This document shows positions 25,819-34,696 of a stretch of 64,000 bases of DNA, in pieces (within the stretch, counting starts at the first letter, position 1; the number at the start of each line of letters is the position of its first letter). Source of the stretch: SAR324 cluster bacterium (GTDB taxonomy: Bacteria > SAR324 > XYD2-FULL-50-16). The stretch covers positions 1 through 64,000 of the forward strand of contig JANQGX010000007.1 in assembly GCA_028282885.1 (NCBI GenBank), given 5' to 3'. The position numbers and the translations under genes were made by a program. The notes beneath the pieces are model-generated. The model saw only the letters and a program-made list of their open reading frames with translations. It was not told the DNA's origin and searched no databases.

Positions 25819-26430
25819 CTATTTTGCGTCTGACAATTCAATCAAACCTTGTTTAAATCGCGTTACGCGTTCGGTTATATCAACAGCAACCTTCGGATCC
25901 AATAGTTCGAGTACAGCCGAAGCTTTCCTGGGATTCATTCTCATAATCAGATGCATGGCTGTCACCCGGTCCATCTGATTAAAAAAGATGGCAGTTCTTT
26001 CCGGATCCATCGTTTCGTAATAGCGCACCATTCTGGAGATATCCTTTTCATCCAGTTCTTTGCGCTTGGACTGACGTGTTTCAATATCAGCCTGAAGTCG
26101 TCTCATCTGATCCAGTTTCTGCTCAATCCGCTGTGACAGGGACTTCAGTTCTTTTGCTCTTTGCTCATGTAATGCCTCTTTGACCTTTAACTCTTCTTCC
26201 CGTTGTTTAAGAGAGGTCAAAACCTTGGTTTCTGCCTCAGAATATACTTTCTGGGCTCCGGCACCGATATCGGAGGTTGTATCTTCGGTTTCAAAGGTTC
26301 CCGGCCTGATCTTGTTTACCCATCCCTTGATTTGGGTCATAGAATAACCTTCACAAGTCATACCGAAAATTACAAATAGCACCACAAATAGTAGCCGACT
26401 TCCTCTTTTCAATGCATTAGCTCCTGACAT
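25819..26430 (-). CDS. motE: MotE-family flagellar chaperone protein
   Basis: MotE proteins (MgtE-N superfamily) stabilise or position the periplasmic motor protein MotC or act in export in alpha- and delta-proteobacteria. The 203-residue product has an N-terminal signal or anchor segment (hydrophobic run LLFVVLFVIFGM near residues 12-23), a long coiled coil (about 60-125) and a C-terminal MgtE-N-like helical repeat with MVRYYETMDPERTAIFFNQMD and MRMNPRKASAVLELLDP. Position between fliJ and fliK supports a flagellar role. ATG at 26430; a TTG at 26412 has an AGGAG upstream at good spacing and would give the product MKRGSRLLF, so the start is uncertain. Confidence 0.8.
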   Translation of the reverse strand: MSGANALKRGSRLLFVVLFVIFGMTCEGYSMTQIKGWVNKIRPGTFETEDTTSDIGAGAQKVYSEAETKVLTSLKQREEELKVKEALHEQRAKELKSLSQRIEQKLDQMRRLQADIETRQSKRKELDEKDISRMVRYYETMDPERTAIFFNQMDRVTAMHLIMRMNPRKASAVLELLDPKVAVDITERVTRFKQGLIELSDAK

Positions 26431-26432
26431 TT

Positions 26433-26888
26433 TTAGGCCTGTGCTTTTTTGAGTTGTTGAATAAACATATTCCCGGCAATTTCATCCATACTTTTGCGTT
26501 CAATTCTGGAAATTTTTTCCCTGAAACGCTTGACCTCTTTTTCTTTCAAAATTTCCAATGTTTTTCTTGCCTTACTTGCTTCAATCAACTCTTGCTGTTT
26601 TTCTGCCACTATTTTCTGTGCTTCAGAGAGTTTCTGAAGATTGCCGGCCAGAACAACCTTCATCCTTGCTTTGAAGCGGCTCAAAAACCTCATCTGTTCC
26701 AGGTCGAAAGCTGCAGACCGTTTCATTTCATCAAGGTTGGCATCTGCCTGGTCGGTATCACTGTGAATGCGGTTTATTTCATCCACAATACCCTTTTCAG
26801 TTGCTAATGCCTCGGCCATCTCCTTCATTTTAACCTTCTCCTGACGGACACGCACATCAAGAGCCACCTGCAAAGAAAATTTGAACAT
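26433..26888 (-). CDS. fliJ: Flagellar export protein FliJ
   Basis: FliJ is the small coiled-coil stalk of the flagellar export ATPase FliI and helps chaperone cycling. The 151-residue product starts FKFSLQVALDVRVRQEKVK, the usual FliJ opening, and is a heptad-rich helical hairpin throughout, ending near KKAQA. It precedes motE with only two bases between stop and start codons. First gene of this minus-strand operon in the window; fliI and the rest of the export apparatus are not present nearby, so the flagellar genes are dispersed in this genome. Confidence 0.9.
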   Translation of the reverse strand: MFKFSLQVALDVRVRQEKVKMKEMAEALATEKGIVDEINRIHSDTDQADANLDEMKRSAAFDLEQMRFLSRFKARMKVVLAGNLQKLSEAQKIVAEKQQELIEASKARKTLEILKEKEVKRFREKISRIERKSMDEIAGNMFIQQLKKAQA

Positions 26889-27403
26889 GAGCTTCTTTAT
26901 TTCTGTAGGGTCCTGTTAATCGAGTTAAATTATACAAAAGATATGCCCTATTTCTAAAGATTGATTTTTGAATTCTAAATTTGGCTTGATAATTTAAGAT
27001 CTTAGCGATATTCTTTGACCACACATTAGGAGCCCGGATAGACGACTGAATCTGAGCTGGCAGAAAGCTGTCTAATGATCAAAATCGATTTGGAGTTCCA
27101 TGGATTTGTCATTTCCGCTCGGAAGGTTTAACAATAGGGTGTAGTTACCGATACCGACAATGGATTTACTTGTTGGTAAAACCACAAGTGTCACTTCAAG
27201 TGCGATACGATACAACAATAACCAATTTCAGAGGATCCGTGTCCTTTCCGCTGTAAGTCGGATCTATTAAAAGTATCCTAACTCAACAGTTTGGCATCGC
27301 GATTCTTACAGGAAACATCACCAGCTTATTGGTCCGGCTGTGTTCGGCCCAAACTATCGTTCCAAACTCAATCCAAAAACAAACCGCAAAACCTTAAATA
27401 TAA
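26889..27403. other. 515-bp divergent intergenic region between fliJ and a hybrid kinase gene
   Basis: No gene is visible in either direction. Beside the fliJ promoter candidate, it contains two overlapping short palindromes at 27186-27202 (AAGTG-T-CACTT-C-AAGTG), which look like a possible operator upstream of the plus-strand kinase gene. The region is longer than most gaps in this window and serves two divergent regulatory units. Confidence 0.4.
26929..26958 (-). promoter_or_regulatory. Candidate promoter for the fliJ-flgE operon
   Basis: On the minus strand a perfect -10 TATAAT (26934-26929) lies 40 bp upstream of fliJ, with a weak -35 TTTAGA (26958-26953) at an 18-nt spacing. I found no convincing sigma-54 (GG-N10-GC) or sigma-28 site here. 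Confidence 0.4.
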
Positions 27404-29332
27404 ATGACCAGCCCTGAATCAATGCAGCCCGAAGATGAAGCAATTACCAGTGAACTTGATGAAAGAATTAACCTGATCAAGGAGATCTCCTTTTTTAAGC
27501 AGCTTCGGACAGATCAGTTATCGGAAGTGGTCAAATATCTCCTTGCCAAAAATTTTCCCCCCGGGCAACAGGTGTTGAAACAGGATCAAACTGTAGATGG
27601 CGTCTATTTCCTGCAATCCGGAGAAGTGCAGGTTCTGGTTTCCAATGAACAAACAGGCCAGGAAGAGCTCATTACCCATGGATACAAAGGAGAATGCTTC
27701 GGCGAAATGTCAACTCTCCGTGGCGACATTCCTGCTTCGGCAACCATATTAACAACAAGAGAGTGTAATTTTCTATTTATTGATCGCAACGGCTTTCTGC
27801 AACTGGTCAACCAGTTCAACCTTTGGCCACAGTTTGTCAACGTACTGGCATCGCGTCTGGAACAGACCAATCACCGCATGACAGAGGTGATGAAGCATTT
27901 GAAGCAGGGAATGGTGCAGGTTGACCCTATGGGGCTGATCACCGGCAAGTTCTCCATGGGGTTTGCGAGGTTGATTGGTGGTGAGATAAATGAACTTCAC
28001 GGACGCTCGTTCACCGATCTGGTTTTTAAAAACTGCAGCGAAGCAAAGAAGAAATGGGTGGACAATTACTCTCTGGCGATTATGTCCAATCCGGATCAGG
28101 CAGAACTGATTCTCAATCTGTTGCCTACCGAATGTACTTTCCATCACCCCACAGAGGGCGACAGAGTACTGAAAATTTCATACGACCTCTGTATCTACCA
28201 GAGAAAAGTAGTGGGAATGGACATCGGTTTGGAGGATGTCACGAGAGTCAGGGAGCTGTCGTTAAAAAGCAAGGAGTTGGAAAAAGAGAAAAATGTGATT
28301 AAAGAGATCTATTCCAAACCTGAGACTTTCCGAACCCTGCTTGCTTTGCTGGAAGACATTAAAAACGATCTGAAATCCGCAGAGTTCGCTTTGGAACGAG
28401 GGCATGTTTCAAGAGAAGATGCCAGAGTCTGGATGGGTCGAATGCATTCCTTAAAAGGTACCAGCCATTTTCTCAACCTCACGGAACTTGGTAACTCTGC
28501 GCATGAAATCGAAAATGTCCTGACCAGGTTAAATGGAGAAACAGTATATGGAGAAAAAACCCTGTTGCCTGATTTCCTGGCCAAACGAAGTGCTTTGGAA
28601 ACCCAGTTCGAATATGTTGACAGCATTCTTGTCGGTATGGGGGAAGAGACCCGGAAGCGACTGACGGCAGAATTGGTCATGTCAAGAGACGAAACGGAAA
28701 TCCTGGAAAATACACTGGAAAGCGACAGCAGCGCCTATCATATTCTGCAGAAAGCTAAAAAAATCCCGTCCCAGAAGCTTGTGGAAGGCTGGAAAGACGA
28801 GCTGGCGCGAATTTGTCAGAATCTGTCTAAAAAAATCGTCTTCCGGATAATAGGCGAATCAATCCCGATACCAGGGAATGTCTATAATAAGCTCAAAATT
28901 CCCCTGGTTCATCTATTGCGCAACTGTTCGGAACACGGCATTGAGAGCATCAGTGATCGGAAGAAAGCCGGAAAACCGCCGGCCGGACTTATTTCATTCA
29001 AAGCCGAACTGTCCGACAGCGGATTTAACATTCATATTCAGGACAACGGCAGAGGAATCAGCCGGGATCAGATTCTGAACAAGGCAAAAGCTGTCAGCGC
29101 CGAGAATCCGGCTCTTAGCCCTCAGATTGAGCGGTTGATAAGCGAAAACAGGTATCTCGCAATTCTGTTTCTTCCCGGTTTCAGTACTTCTCATCAGATA
29201 AGTCAATTATCCGGAAGAGGCGTTGGATTGGATGTGGTTCAAAGAGCGGCTGCAGAAGCCGGCGGGCATATTTCCATGAAGACGATACCGGGGAAAGGCA
29301 CGAAGTTTACCCTCAACTTTCCCCTTCAGTAA
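27404..29332 (+). CDS. Hybrid sensor kinase: cNMP-binding, PAS-like, HPt and CheA-type ATPase domains
   Basis: A 642-residue soluble protein. Domain order: Crp-like cyclic-nucleotide-binding domain (about 30-150, with PGQQVLKQDQTVDGVYFLQSG and GECFGEM), PAS-like region (163-275), coiled linker, HPt domain with candidate phospho-acceptor His348 in MHSLKGTSHFL, and a CheA-style HATPase domain with N-box LLRNCSEHGIES (504-515), DNGRGI (547-552) and SGRGVGLDVV (603-612). I see no CheW-like P5 domain and no receiver. It likely autophosphorylates on the HPt in response to a nucleotide or redox signal and passes phosphate to a separate response regulator; none is adjacent. The N-box has Cys-Ser where CheA usually has Ala-Ile/Val. 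Confidence 0.85.
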   Translation: MTSPESMQPEDEAITSELDERINLIKEISFFKQLRTDQLSEVVKYLLAKNFPPGQQVLKQDQTVDGVYFLQSGEVQVLVSNEQTGQEELITHGYKGECFGEMSTLRGDIPASATILTTRECNFLFIDRNGFLQLVNQFNLWPQFVNVLASRLEQTNHRMTEVMKHLKQGMVQVDPMGLITGKFSMGFARLIGGEINELHGRSFTDLVFKNCSEAKKKWVDNYSLAIMSNPDQAELILNLLPTECTFHHPTEGDRVLKISYDLCIYQRKVVGMDIGLEDVTRVRELSLKSKELEKEKNVIKEIYSKPETFRTLLALLEDIKNDLKSAEFALERGHVSREDARVWMGRMHSLKGTSHFLNLTELGNSAHEIENVLTRLNGETVYGEKTLLPDFLAKRSALETQFEYVDSILVGMGEETRKRLTAELVMSRDETEILENTLESDSSAYHILQKAKKIPSQKLVEGWKDELARICQNLSKKIVFRIIGESIPIPGNVYNKLKIPLVHLLRNCSEHGIESISDRKKAGKPPAGLISFKAELSDSGFNIHIQDNGRGISRDQILNKAKAVSAENPALSPQIERLISENRYLAILFLPGFSTSHQISQLSGRGVGLDVVQRAAAEAGGHISMKTIPGKGTKFTLNFPLQ

Positions 29333-29337
29333 AGATA

Positions 29338-29360
29338 CCGCTGAAGTCATCTTTCAGCGG
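29338..29360. terminator. Hairpin between convergent genes
   Basis: CCGCTGAA (29338-29345) and TTCAGCGG (29353-29360) form a perfect 8-bp stem with a 7-base loop, six bases after the kinase stop and ten before the end of the EF-G-like gene. T-tracts are poor on both sides (TATCTTT on the minus strand). Position between convergent genes suggests a weak bidirectional terminator. Confidence 0.5.
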
Positions 29361-29370
29361 CTTAATCCTG

Positions 29371-31431
29371 CTATTCAGCTTCAAGCATGGCTTTGCGGTT
29401 GGCAATAACCTTCTCAGCAAGGTTACCGGCCAGAATTTCGTAGCTTTTCAGTTTCATTGTGAACAGCCCGAGTCCAAGGGTCATACCTCTCAAAGCCTGG
29501 GCATAATCCGTCAATTCTGCTAAAGGTGCTTCCGCATGAACTGTGGTGGTCAACTCGCCATAGGAATAACTGGCTACCTTTCCCCTTCTTCCTGCCAGGT
29601 CTTTAGAAACTTTTCCGACATCTGCTTCCAAGACGTCAATCTCCATTTCCATGACAGGTTCAAGAAGAACCGGTTTAGCTTCGGGCAGCGCTTTATTGAT
29701 CGCCATTACGCCTGCTCTCTGGAAGGCAAAATCCGAGGAATCCACGGCATGGAAAGAACCATCAAAAAGAGAAACCTTGACATCAACCACCGGATAGTTT
29801 GCCAGTGTTCCCGTCAGCAAAGCTTCCTTTACACCTTTTTCAACACTGGGGATATAGTTTCTTGGAATAACCCCGCCCACAATCTGGTCTACAAACTCAA
29901 AACCACCGTTTCTGGGAAGAGGTTCGACCTTGATATGAACATCACCGTATTGACCGTGACCACCGGATTGCTTCTTGTATTTACCCTGAACAGTGGACCT
30001 GCCAACAATCGTCTCCCTGTAAGCAATCTGATACGGCACAAGGTTGATCTCCACTTCATAAATATTCCTGAGATGTTCCTGCGATACTTCAAGATGCACG
30101 GTACCCATTCCCGAGAATTGGACTTCTTTAGTGTCCTGATCTACTTCCATTTTCAATGAAGGATCCTGTGCAATCAGTTTGTTGACAGCATCGATAATAC
30201 GCCCGTCCTTGCTGCTGTTGGTCAATTCCAGACGGCTGGTACAACGAGGCTCGATGAATGGCAAGGGTTCGAAATATACAGGACTGCTGGCATCACAAAT
30301 GGTTTGGTTGGTAGCCAGATCGTCTTCCTTTTCCAATACAATAATATCACCGGGATAAGCCTCTTCAACCTCCTCGGTTTTATCCCCACTGACAATCTGA
30401 ATCTTGCCGGTCTGGATTTTGGCATTATTTTCCGTATTAAGGAGTTTCATGCCCTTCTTCAAAACACCTGACAGTACACGAACAAAACTGAGCTTACCGA
30501 CATAGCGGTCGAAAGTGGTTCTGAAAATAAATCCGGAGAATGGTTCATCCGCGGAAGGTTTTCTTTCAGCAGCATCAGCTTCCTCTTCCTTGGAAACTTT
30601 TCCTTCCCAGACCTCACCCGCATCATGGGAGGCAAAATTGGTATTGATGAAATTAGTCAGTGTTTCAAGTCCAATTTCCTGCTCTACGGCCCCTGCAATA
30701 ACAGGTGTAATTTCACAGGTCTTGAGACCTTCTGTCAGTACCTTGATTAAAAGATCATCCGGAGCGGGCTTTTCTTCAATATAGAACTCCATCAGCTCAT
30801 CATCCATTTCCGCCAGTCTTTCATAAGTCGTCCCTCTGTAAAGCTCCACGTGATCAACAGCATCATCGGGAAGATCATCGACTGAGAGTTTTCCCGGTTC
30901 ACCCTTAATAAGTTTCTTGTTGATGACATCAATAATACCAACCAGGGTATCTCCTTCAAACCATGGGATAAAAAGGACTACCGGTCGCAGTGAAAAATTA
31001 GTCTCGATGGATTGCAGGGTTTCATCAAAATTAGCCTGCGGCTGGTCCATCATATTCAGGAAAATAACCCTCGGAGTTTTACTATCCTGAACCCGCTCCC
31101 AGACCCTTAAAGCCCCTTCAACACCCCCCTGGGCCGATGCAACAAAAACGGTGCCTGTGCTGGCAAAGAGAGCAGCCCTGACACTTGCAATAAAATCAGT
31201 ATTACCCGGAGTATCAAAGACGTTGTAAGTAAACTCGCCGGAATCAAAGTGAAACACACGATTATATATTGTAAATCCTCGAGATTCTTCTTCGGGTGTA
31301 ATGGCAAATTCTGGTCCCTTTTGTTTATTGTTAATTTTGACAAATTTTTCTGCCAGGGTTGTTTTGCCACTTCCATCTTTACCAACAATGGCAATATTAT
31401 GAATTTTTTGACCACTGTGACTTTTGTGCAT
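29371..31431 (-). CDS. Elongation factor G-like GTPase (second EF-G type)
   Basis: A 686-residue translational GTPase with all five EF-G domains, including domain IV with SGGHGQYGDVHIK and the RETIVGRSTVQGKYKKQ approach. The GTPase domain is unusual: P-loop GKDGSGKT (17-24), DTPG at 73-76, but the G4 motif is NMMD (126-129) instead of NKMD, and the switch I region (around 30-50) is about 15 residues shorter than in EF-G, going directly to ITPEEESRGFTI. It therefore belongs with the EF-G-like/EF-G2 paralogues whose role is unclear. The true fusA is presumably elsewhere. ATG at 31431 with AGGAGGT. Single-gene unit. Confidence 0.88.
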   Translation of the reverse strand: MHKSHSGQKIHNIAIVGKDGSGKTTLAEKFVKINNKQKGPEFAITPEEESRGFTIYNRVFHFDSGEFTYNVFDTPGNTDFIASVRAALFASTGTVFVASAQGGVEGALRVWERVQDSKTPRVIFLNMMDQPQANFDETLQSIETNFSLRPVVLFIPWFEGDTLVGIIDVINKKLIKGEPGKLSVDDLPDDAVDHVELYRGTTYERLAEMDDELMEFYIEEKPAPDDLLIKVLTEGLKTCEITPVIAGAVEQEIGLETLTNFINTNFASHDAGEVWEGKVSKEEEADAAERKPSADEPFSGFIFRTTFDRYVGKLSFVRVLSGVLKKGMKLLNTENNAKIQTGKIQIVSGDKTEEVEEAYPGDIIVLEKEDDLATNQTICDASSPVYFEPLPFIEPRCTSRLELTNSSKDGRIIDAVNKLIAQDPSLKMEVDQDTKEVQFSGMGTVHLEVSQEHLRNIYEVEINLVPYQIAYRETIVGRSTVQGKYKKQSGGHGQYGDVHIKVEPLPRNGGFEFVDQIVGGVIPRNYIPSVEKGVKEALLTGTLANYPVVDVKVSLFDGSFHAVDSSDFAFQRAGVMAINKALPEAKPVLLEPVMEMEIDVLEADVGKVSKDLAGRRGKVASYSYGELTTTVHAEAPLAELTDYAQALRGMTLGLGLFTMKLKSYEILAGNLAEKVIANRKAMLEAE

Positions 31432-31666
31432 TGAACCTCCTATAACCGTGTATTCAATTAATAAGAACTGGATTTTAAGATGCGCGGAATAGAGCGGAAA
31501 GAAATCATGAAAATATGGGTACCGCTTTTACCTTCTAATCGTTATCTTAATTGGAATAATACAAAACTAACCGTTTGTGAAGAAAAGAAACTCGTTTTTT
31601 ATGATCTATTCTCAAGAATTAATTCTTTTTATGAAATCTCTCTAAAATAGCTCGGGTTCTCTACAT

Positions 31667-32752
31667 ATGAAGTCCATTTTCCCTTTCAACCTTTTGAATC
31701 CGACTTTTTATGCCGGGCTGTTGGACGATCCCTTGCTCCTGGTTCGCCTTAATCCCGCAAACGGGAGTGTCCTTTTCGATTGCGGGCAAATGGATCATAT
31801 TGCCAAAAGGGTCCTAAAGTCCGTTCGCACGCTTTTTATCTCACATGCCCACATGGATCATTTTATTGGCATCGACAGTTTCGTGCGGAGTGTTCTGGTA
31901 ACTAATCGTACTTTCAGGATTTATGGTCCTCCCGGTATTGCCCGCAAGCTGTCTTCTAAAATGGAGGGATATGACTGGAATCTTGTCGAGGATTTTTTCT
32001 GTCGATTCGATATAACGGAAGTGCATGCTGACAAACTGGTAGCTTTTCATCTGGATGGTGCAAAGGAGTTCAAGTTGTTTATGTTGGACGAAAGGAAGCG
32101 TTTCGACCGGACTATCTATGAAGATAACCTGATCTGGGTTGAAGGGGAATTGTGCGAACACAAGCTCCCGGTGATCGTTTTTAAGCTTTCGGAGAAACCC
32201 TCTTTTCAAGTGGACAACGACAGGCTGGAAAAAGCAGGTCTGAAAAAAGGCCCCTGGTTGGCCGAATTGAAGAACTGGTTTCATCAGCAGAGAGAATCCG
32301 AAGACCTGGCCCTCGAAATCGAAACCCTGGATTCCGGAACGATCATATTTAAAGATCCTGACCAGCTTTATCAGTCAATCCGTAAGGAATCGACAATCTA
32401 TTCCATTGGATACATTACCGATATCGGTTTCACTGAATCCAACTTGCGCACTGTATATGAGATGTTCAACGACGTCACCCTGCTTTTTTGTGAGTGCACC
32501 TTTCTTAAGGAGCACCAGTCCAGGGCACGGGAGTCATTTCATCTTTGCACCGATGACCTGAACAGGATTATCGCCACCATTAATCCTCGTTTTTTTGTGC
32601 CGATGCATTTGTCCAAAACTTACATAAATCAATCGGAAGAGATGTATCGTCAATTTAAAATCCCCCCTCGCTGCAAACTGATCAGGCTGCCTTTGCGCGT
32701 TTCAGCCCAACCGCTTCTCCCTGCTGATCTTGAGTTTGGAACCCGGCTATAA
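31667..32752 (+). CDS. RNase Z-like metallo-beta-lactamase fold hydrolase
   Basis: A 361-residue MBL-fold protein with the zinc motif SHAHMDH (59-65), a later ITDIG Asp, the CECTF stretch and PRFFVPMHLS near the C-terminus, the order seen in RNase Z (tRNA 3'-processing endonuclease) relatives. The family name is supported by the HxHxDH-D-H arrangement and by the Glu-containing CECTF segment. Between the motifs there is a long insertion (about 100-250) with no similarity that I can see and I cannot recognise the tRNA-binding exosite. It may be a phosphodiesterase of unknown substrate rather than true RNase Z. Divergent from the EF-G-like gene. Confidence 0.75.
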   Translation: MKSIFPFNLLNPTFYAGLLDDPLLLVRLNPANGSVLFDCGQMDHIAKRVLKSVRTLFISHAHMDHFIGIDSFVRSVLVTNRTFRIYGPPGIARKLSSKMEGYDWNLVEDFFCRFDITEVHADKLVAFHLDGAKEFKLFMLDERKRFDRTIYEDNLIWVEGELCEHKLPVIVFKLSEKPSFQVDNDRLEKAGLKKGPWLAELKNWFHQQRESEDLALEIETLDSGTIIFKDPDQLYQSIRKESTIYSIGYITDIGFTESNLRTVYEMFNDVTLLFCECTFLKEHQSRARESFHLCTDDLNRIIATINPRFFVPMHLSKTYINQSEEMYRQFKIPPRCKLIRLPLRVSAQPLLPADLEFGTRL

Positions 32753-32801
32753 GGCATTTCGGGAAAAGGCTATACAACGGGGCTGATTTAAAGGCAGTCC
32801 A

Positions 32802-33911
32802 CTAATTGGGGAAGACATCGCGGTAATAGGGTCTGTTTCTTTTCTTCCAGTCGTGAAAGTAGTCCTGTTGAGGAACTATTTGAGATGCGGCTTTTAACTT
32901 CAGCATCAGGTCAGCAATTTTATTGTCTTTGACCAGTCCCCTTTCAGCCAGTAATACAGAGATCTCACCCAGCTTGTGGAAGTAGTAGGACTCGTTGTCC
33001 AAGCCAAAACGAATATAATGTCCTGACTTGTTCAACAGGCGATAGGCCAATTTACGCCCGCCAAATCGACTGAAGCGAACAAATAGAGTGCATAAATCCT
33101 CAAGAGCCAAATCGTTAACATCGAAGTCCGGAACATCCTGCAACCAGTTGGAACTTTCATGATGATGCAGGGCAAACCAGTCATCAGATTCAGGGCAGAG
33201 ATGATAACAGCCGGTAAAATCGATGTGAAACACTTTGTCGGAATCGATTGATTCCACGAGTTCACCCGATTTTACCATCAATTTAACGCTCTCCATCCGG
33301 TCCTGATATGTCCGGAACTGTCCCTGGAACAGACGGGGAATGTTTAATATGGTATTTTTCGGAGTGGCATCCCGAAAAGGAAGGAGTGATTTTTGCTCAT
33401 ACAGGTCGCAGACAGGTTCTAAATCCTCCGTAACCGGATCAAGAGTTAATACCGAGCATAAAAGACTGTACAGGGTTATGACCTTATCCGTGGCAGGATA
33501 GACCTGGCTTCGGCTGTCTCTTTCAGATCCTTTTTTATAAAGTTGTTGAAACTCCTCCAGGTCTCTCACAAGTATATCTTTTAGTTTCAAGCCGATATGC
33601 TTGTAAACCGGTTTATCCTCATCCCGACTCAGGTGATACAGGTCCATCAGCAGATTATATGCTCTTGTGCCGGGAATGTACTCGAACGCAATATAATCTT
33701 GAGTGTGGTCCAGGATTTCCGGTATCTTAAAGCTGACTCGTTCCCTGAGATTCTGAATAAACCTGATTTCCGAACTAATTGGAATCTTACAATCCGAGTA
33801 ACGACGAATAACCGGTTTTCCTTCCGATTCCCCCACACTCATTTTTCGGGCATCTTTCCACAGGTCTTTTTCAAAAACAGCCAAGTCCTTTTCAGATACC
33901 GTAATATTCAA
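32802..33911 (-). CDS. Putative kinase of the aminoglycoside-phosphotransferase (APH) fold
   Basis: I do not recognise a named family, but several elements fit an APH-like kinase: a hinge-like FEYIPG at 76-81, a catalytic-loop-like RDATPKN at 180-186 (compare HGDxxxxN, with Asp181 and Asn186) and a metal-binding-like HIDFT with Asp231 (compare viDFe). An N-terminal segment GKPVIRRYS resembles the beta-3 Lys/Arg strand. The gap between loop and DFx Asp is longer than usual (about 45 residues). 369 residues, soluble. TTG start at 33911 backed by AAAGGG. Convergent with the RNase Z-like gene and 78 bp before dtd in the reverse direction. The call is inference from motif order. Confidence 0.5.
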   Translation of the reverse strand: MNITVSEKDLAVFEKDLWKDARKMSVGESEGKPVIRRYSDCKIPISSEIRFIQNLRERVSFKIPEILDHTQDYIAFEYIPGTRAYNLLMDLYHLSRDEDKPVYKHIGLKLKDILVRDLEEFQQLYKKGSERDSRSQVYPATDKVITLYSLLCSVLTLDPVTEDLEPVCDLYEQKSLLPFRDATPKNTILNIPRLFQGQFRTYQDRMESVKLMVKSGELVESIDSDKVFHIDFTGCYHLCPESDDWFALHHHESSNWLQDVPDFDVNDLALEDLCTLFVRFSRFGGRKLAYRLLNKSGHYIRFGLDNESYYFHKLGEISVLLAERGLVKDNKIADLMLKLKAASQIVPQQDYFHDWKKRNRPYYRDVFPN

Positions 33912-33989
33912 AATTGCCCTTTTGGTTAGATTAAATCTTAGATTTGCAAATGGTCGAGCCTCATCTCCTCTGTTCAGAATAACGCACCG

Positions 33990-34454
33990 TCATGCATAAA
34001 GAGAAGGGAATAATTCCTTTGAATCGAGAATCAGCGTTACAGGTCCGTCGTTCTGTAACGACACCTGCATATAAGCGCCGAATTCACCGGTTTCTACATC
34101 AACCAATCTGCTCCTTGCTTCTTCTACAAACTCATTATACAGTTGATTCGCCATATCCGGAGGTAAGGCGTTGGAAAGGCTTGGTTTTTTCCCTTTTTTT
34201 AAGTCTGCAAAAAGGGTGAACTGTGAGACGATAAGCAGGCTCCCCTTGATATCCGCAACTGAATAGGCGAACCGGCCTTTATCATCCGGAAAAAGGCAGA
34301 CTTTCAGAATTTTATCCATCATCGGTTTGATAAACCGGGAATCATCCCCCTTTTCAAATCCGACAAGAAGAAGATAACCCTGCTCGATCTTACCGGTTAT
34401 CTGGCGGTTAATCTCAACATTTGAGCGGAGGACACGTTGGAGTACAATTCTCAT
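33990..34454 (-). CDS. dtd: D-aminoacyl-tRNA deacylase
   Basis: Removes D-amino acids (and glycine) mischarged on tRNAs, by RNA-based catalysis at a dimer interface. The 154-residue product contains both diagnostic motifs: SQFTLFADL near 77-85 and the C-terminal NDGPVT (Gly-cisPro dipeptide) near 134-139, plus TGEFGAYM. Normal length. It reads away from rsmH with about 240 bp between, where I see no distinct promoter. Confidence 0.95.
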   Translation of the reverse strand: MRIVLQRVLRSNVEINRQITGKIEQGYLLLVGFEKGDDSRFIKPMMDKILKVCLFPDDKGRFAYSVADIKGSLLIVSQFTLFADLKKGKKPSLSNALPPDMANQLYNEFVEEARSRLVDVETGEFGAYMQVSLQNDGPVTLILDSKELFPSLYA

Positions 34455-34696
34455 ATCGGGTTGTTTTAAACCTGGATATTCTCCCAGGAATCCGAAAGAA
34501 CCTCCAGTCTGTTATTCGAGTCTGAATAAAATCATATGATAATAAATCGGGGGAAAAGATCAATACAGGCTCTGCGAGAAATCACTTCCCATACCTCTGT
34601 TTTTGAAGTAATTTTTAGGAATCCAGCTAATATCGGCTGGTCGGTACAACGCCAATAATTCAACGAATACCTGTTTTCTCCTATCTGGAAAAATCT

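Noticed and set aside
29536..30159. Open frame of 207 residues on the plus strand inside the EF-G-like gene
   Set aside because: Antisense to a clear EF-G domain sequence and with no recognisable motifs.
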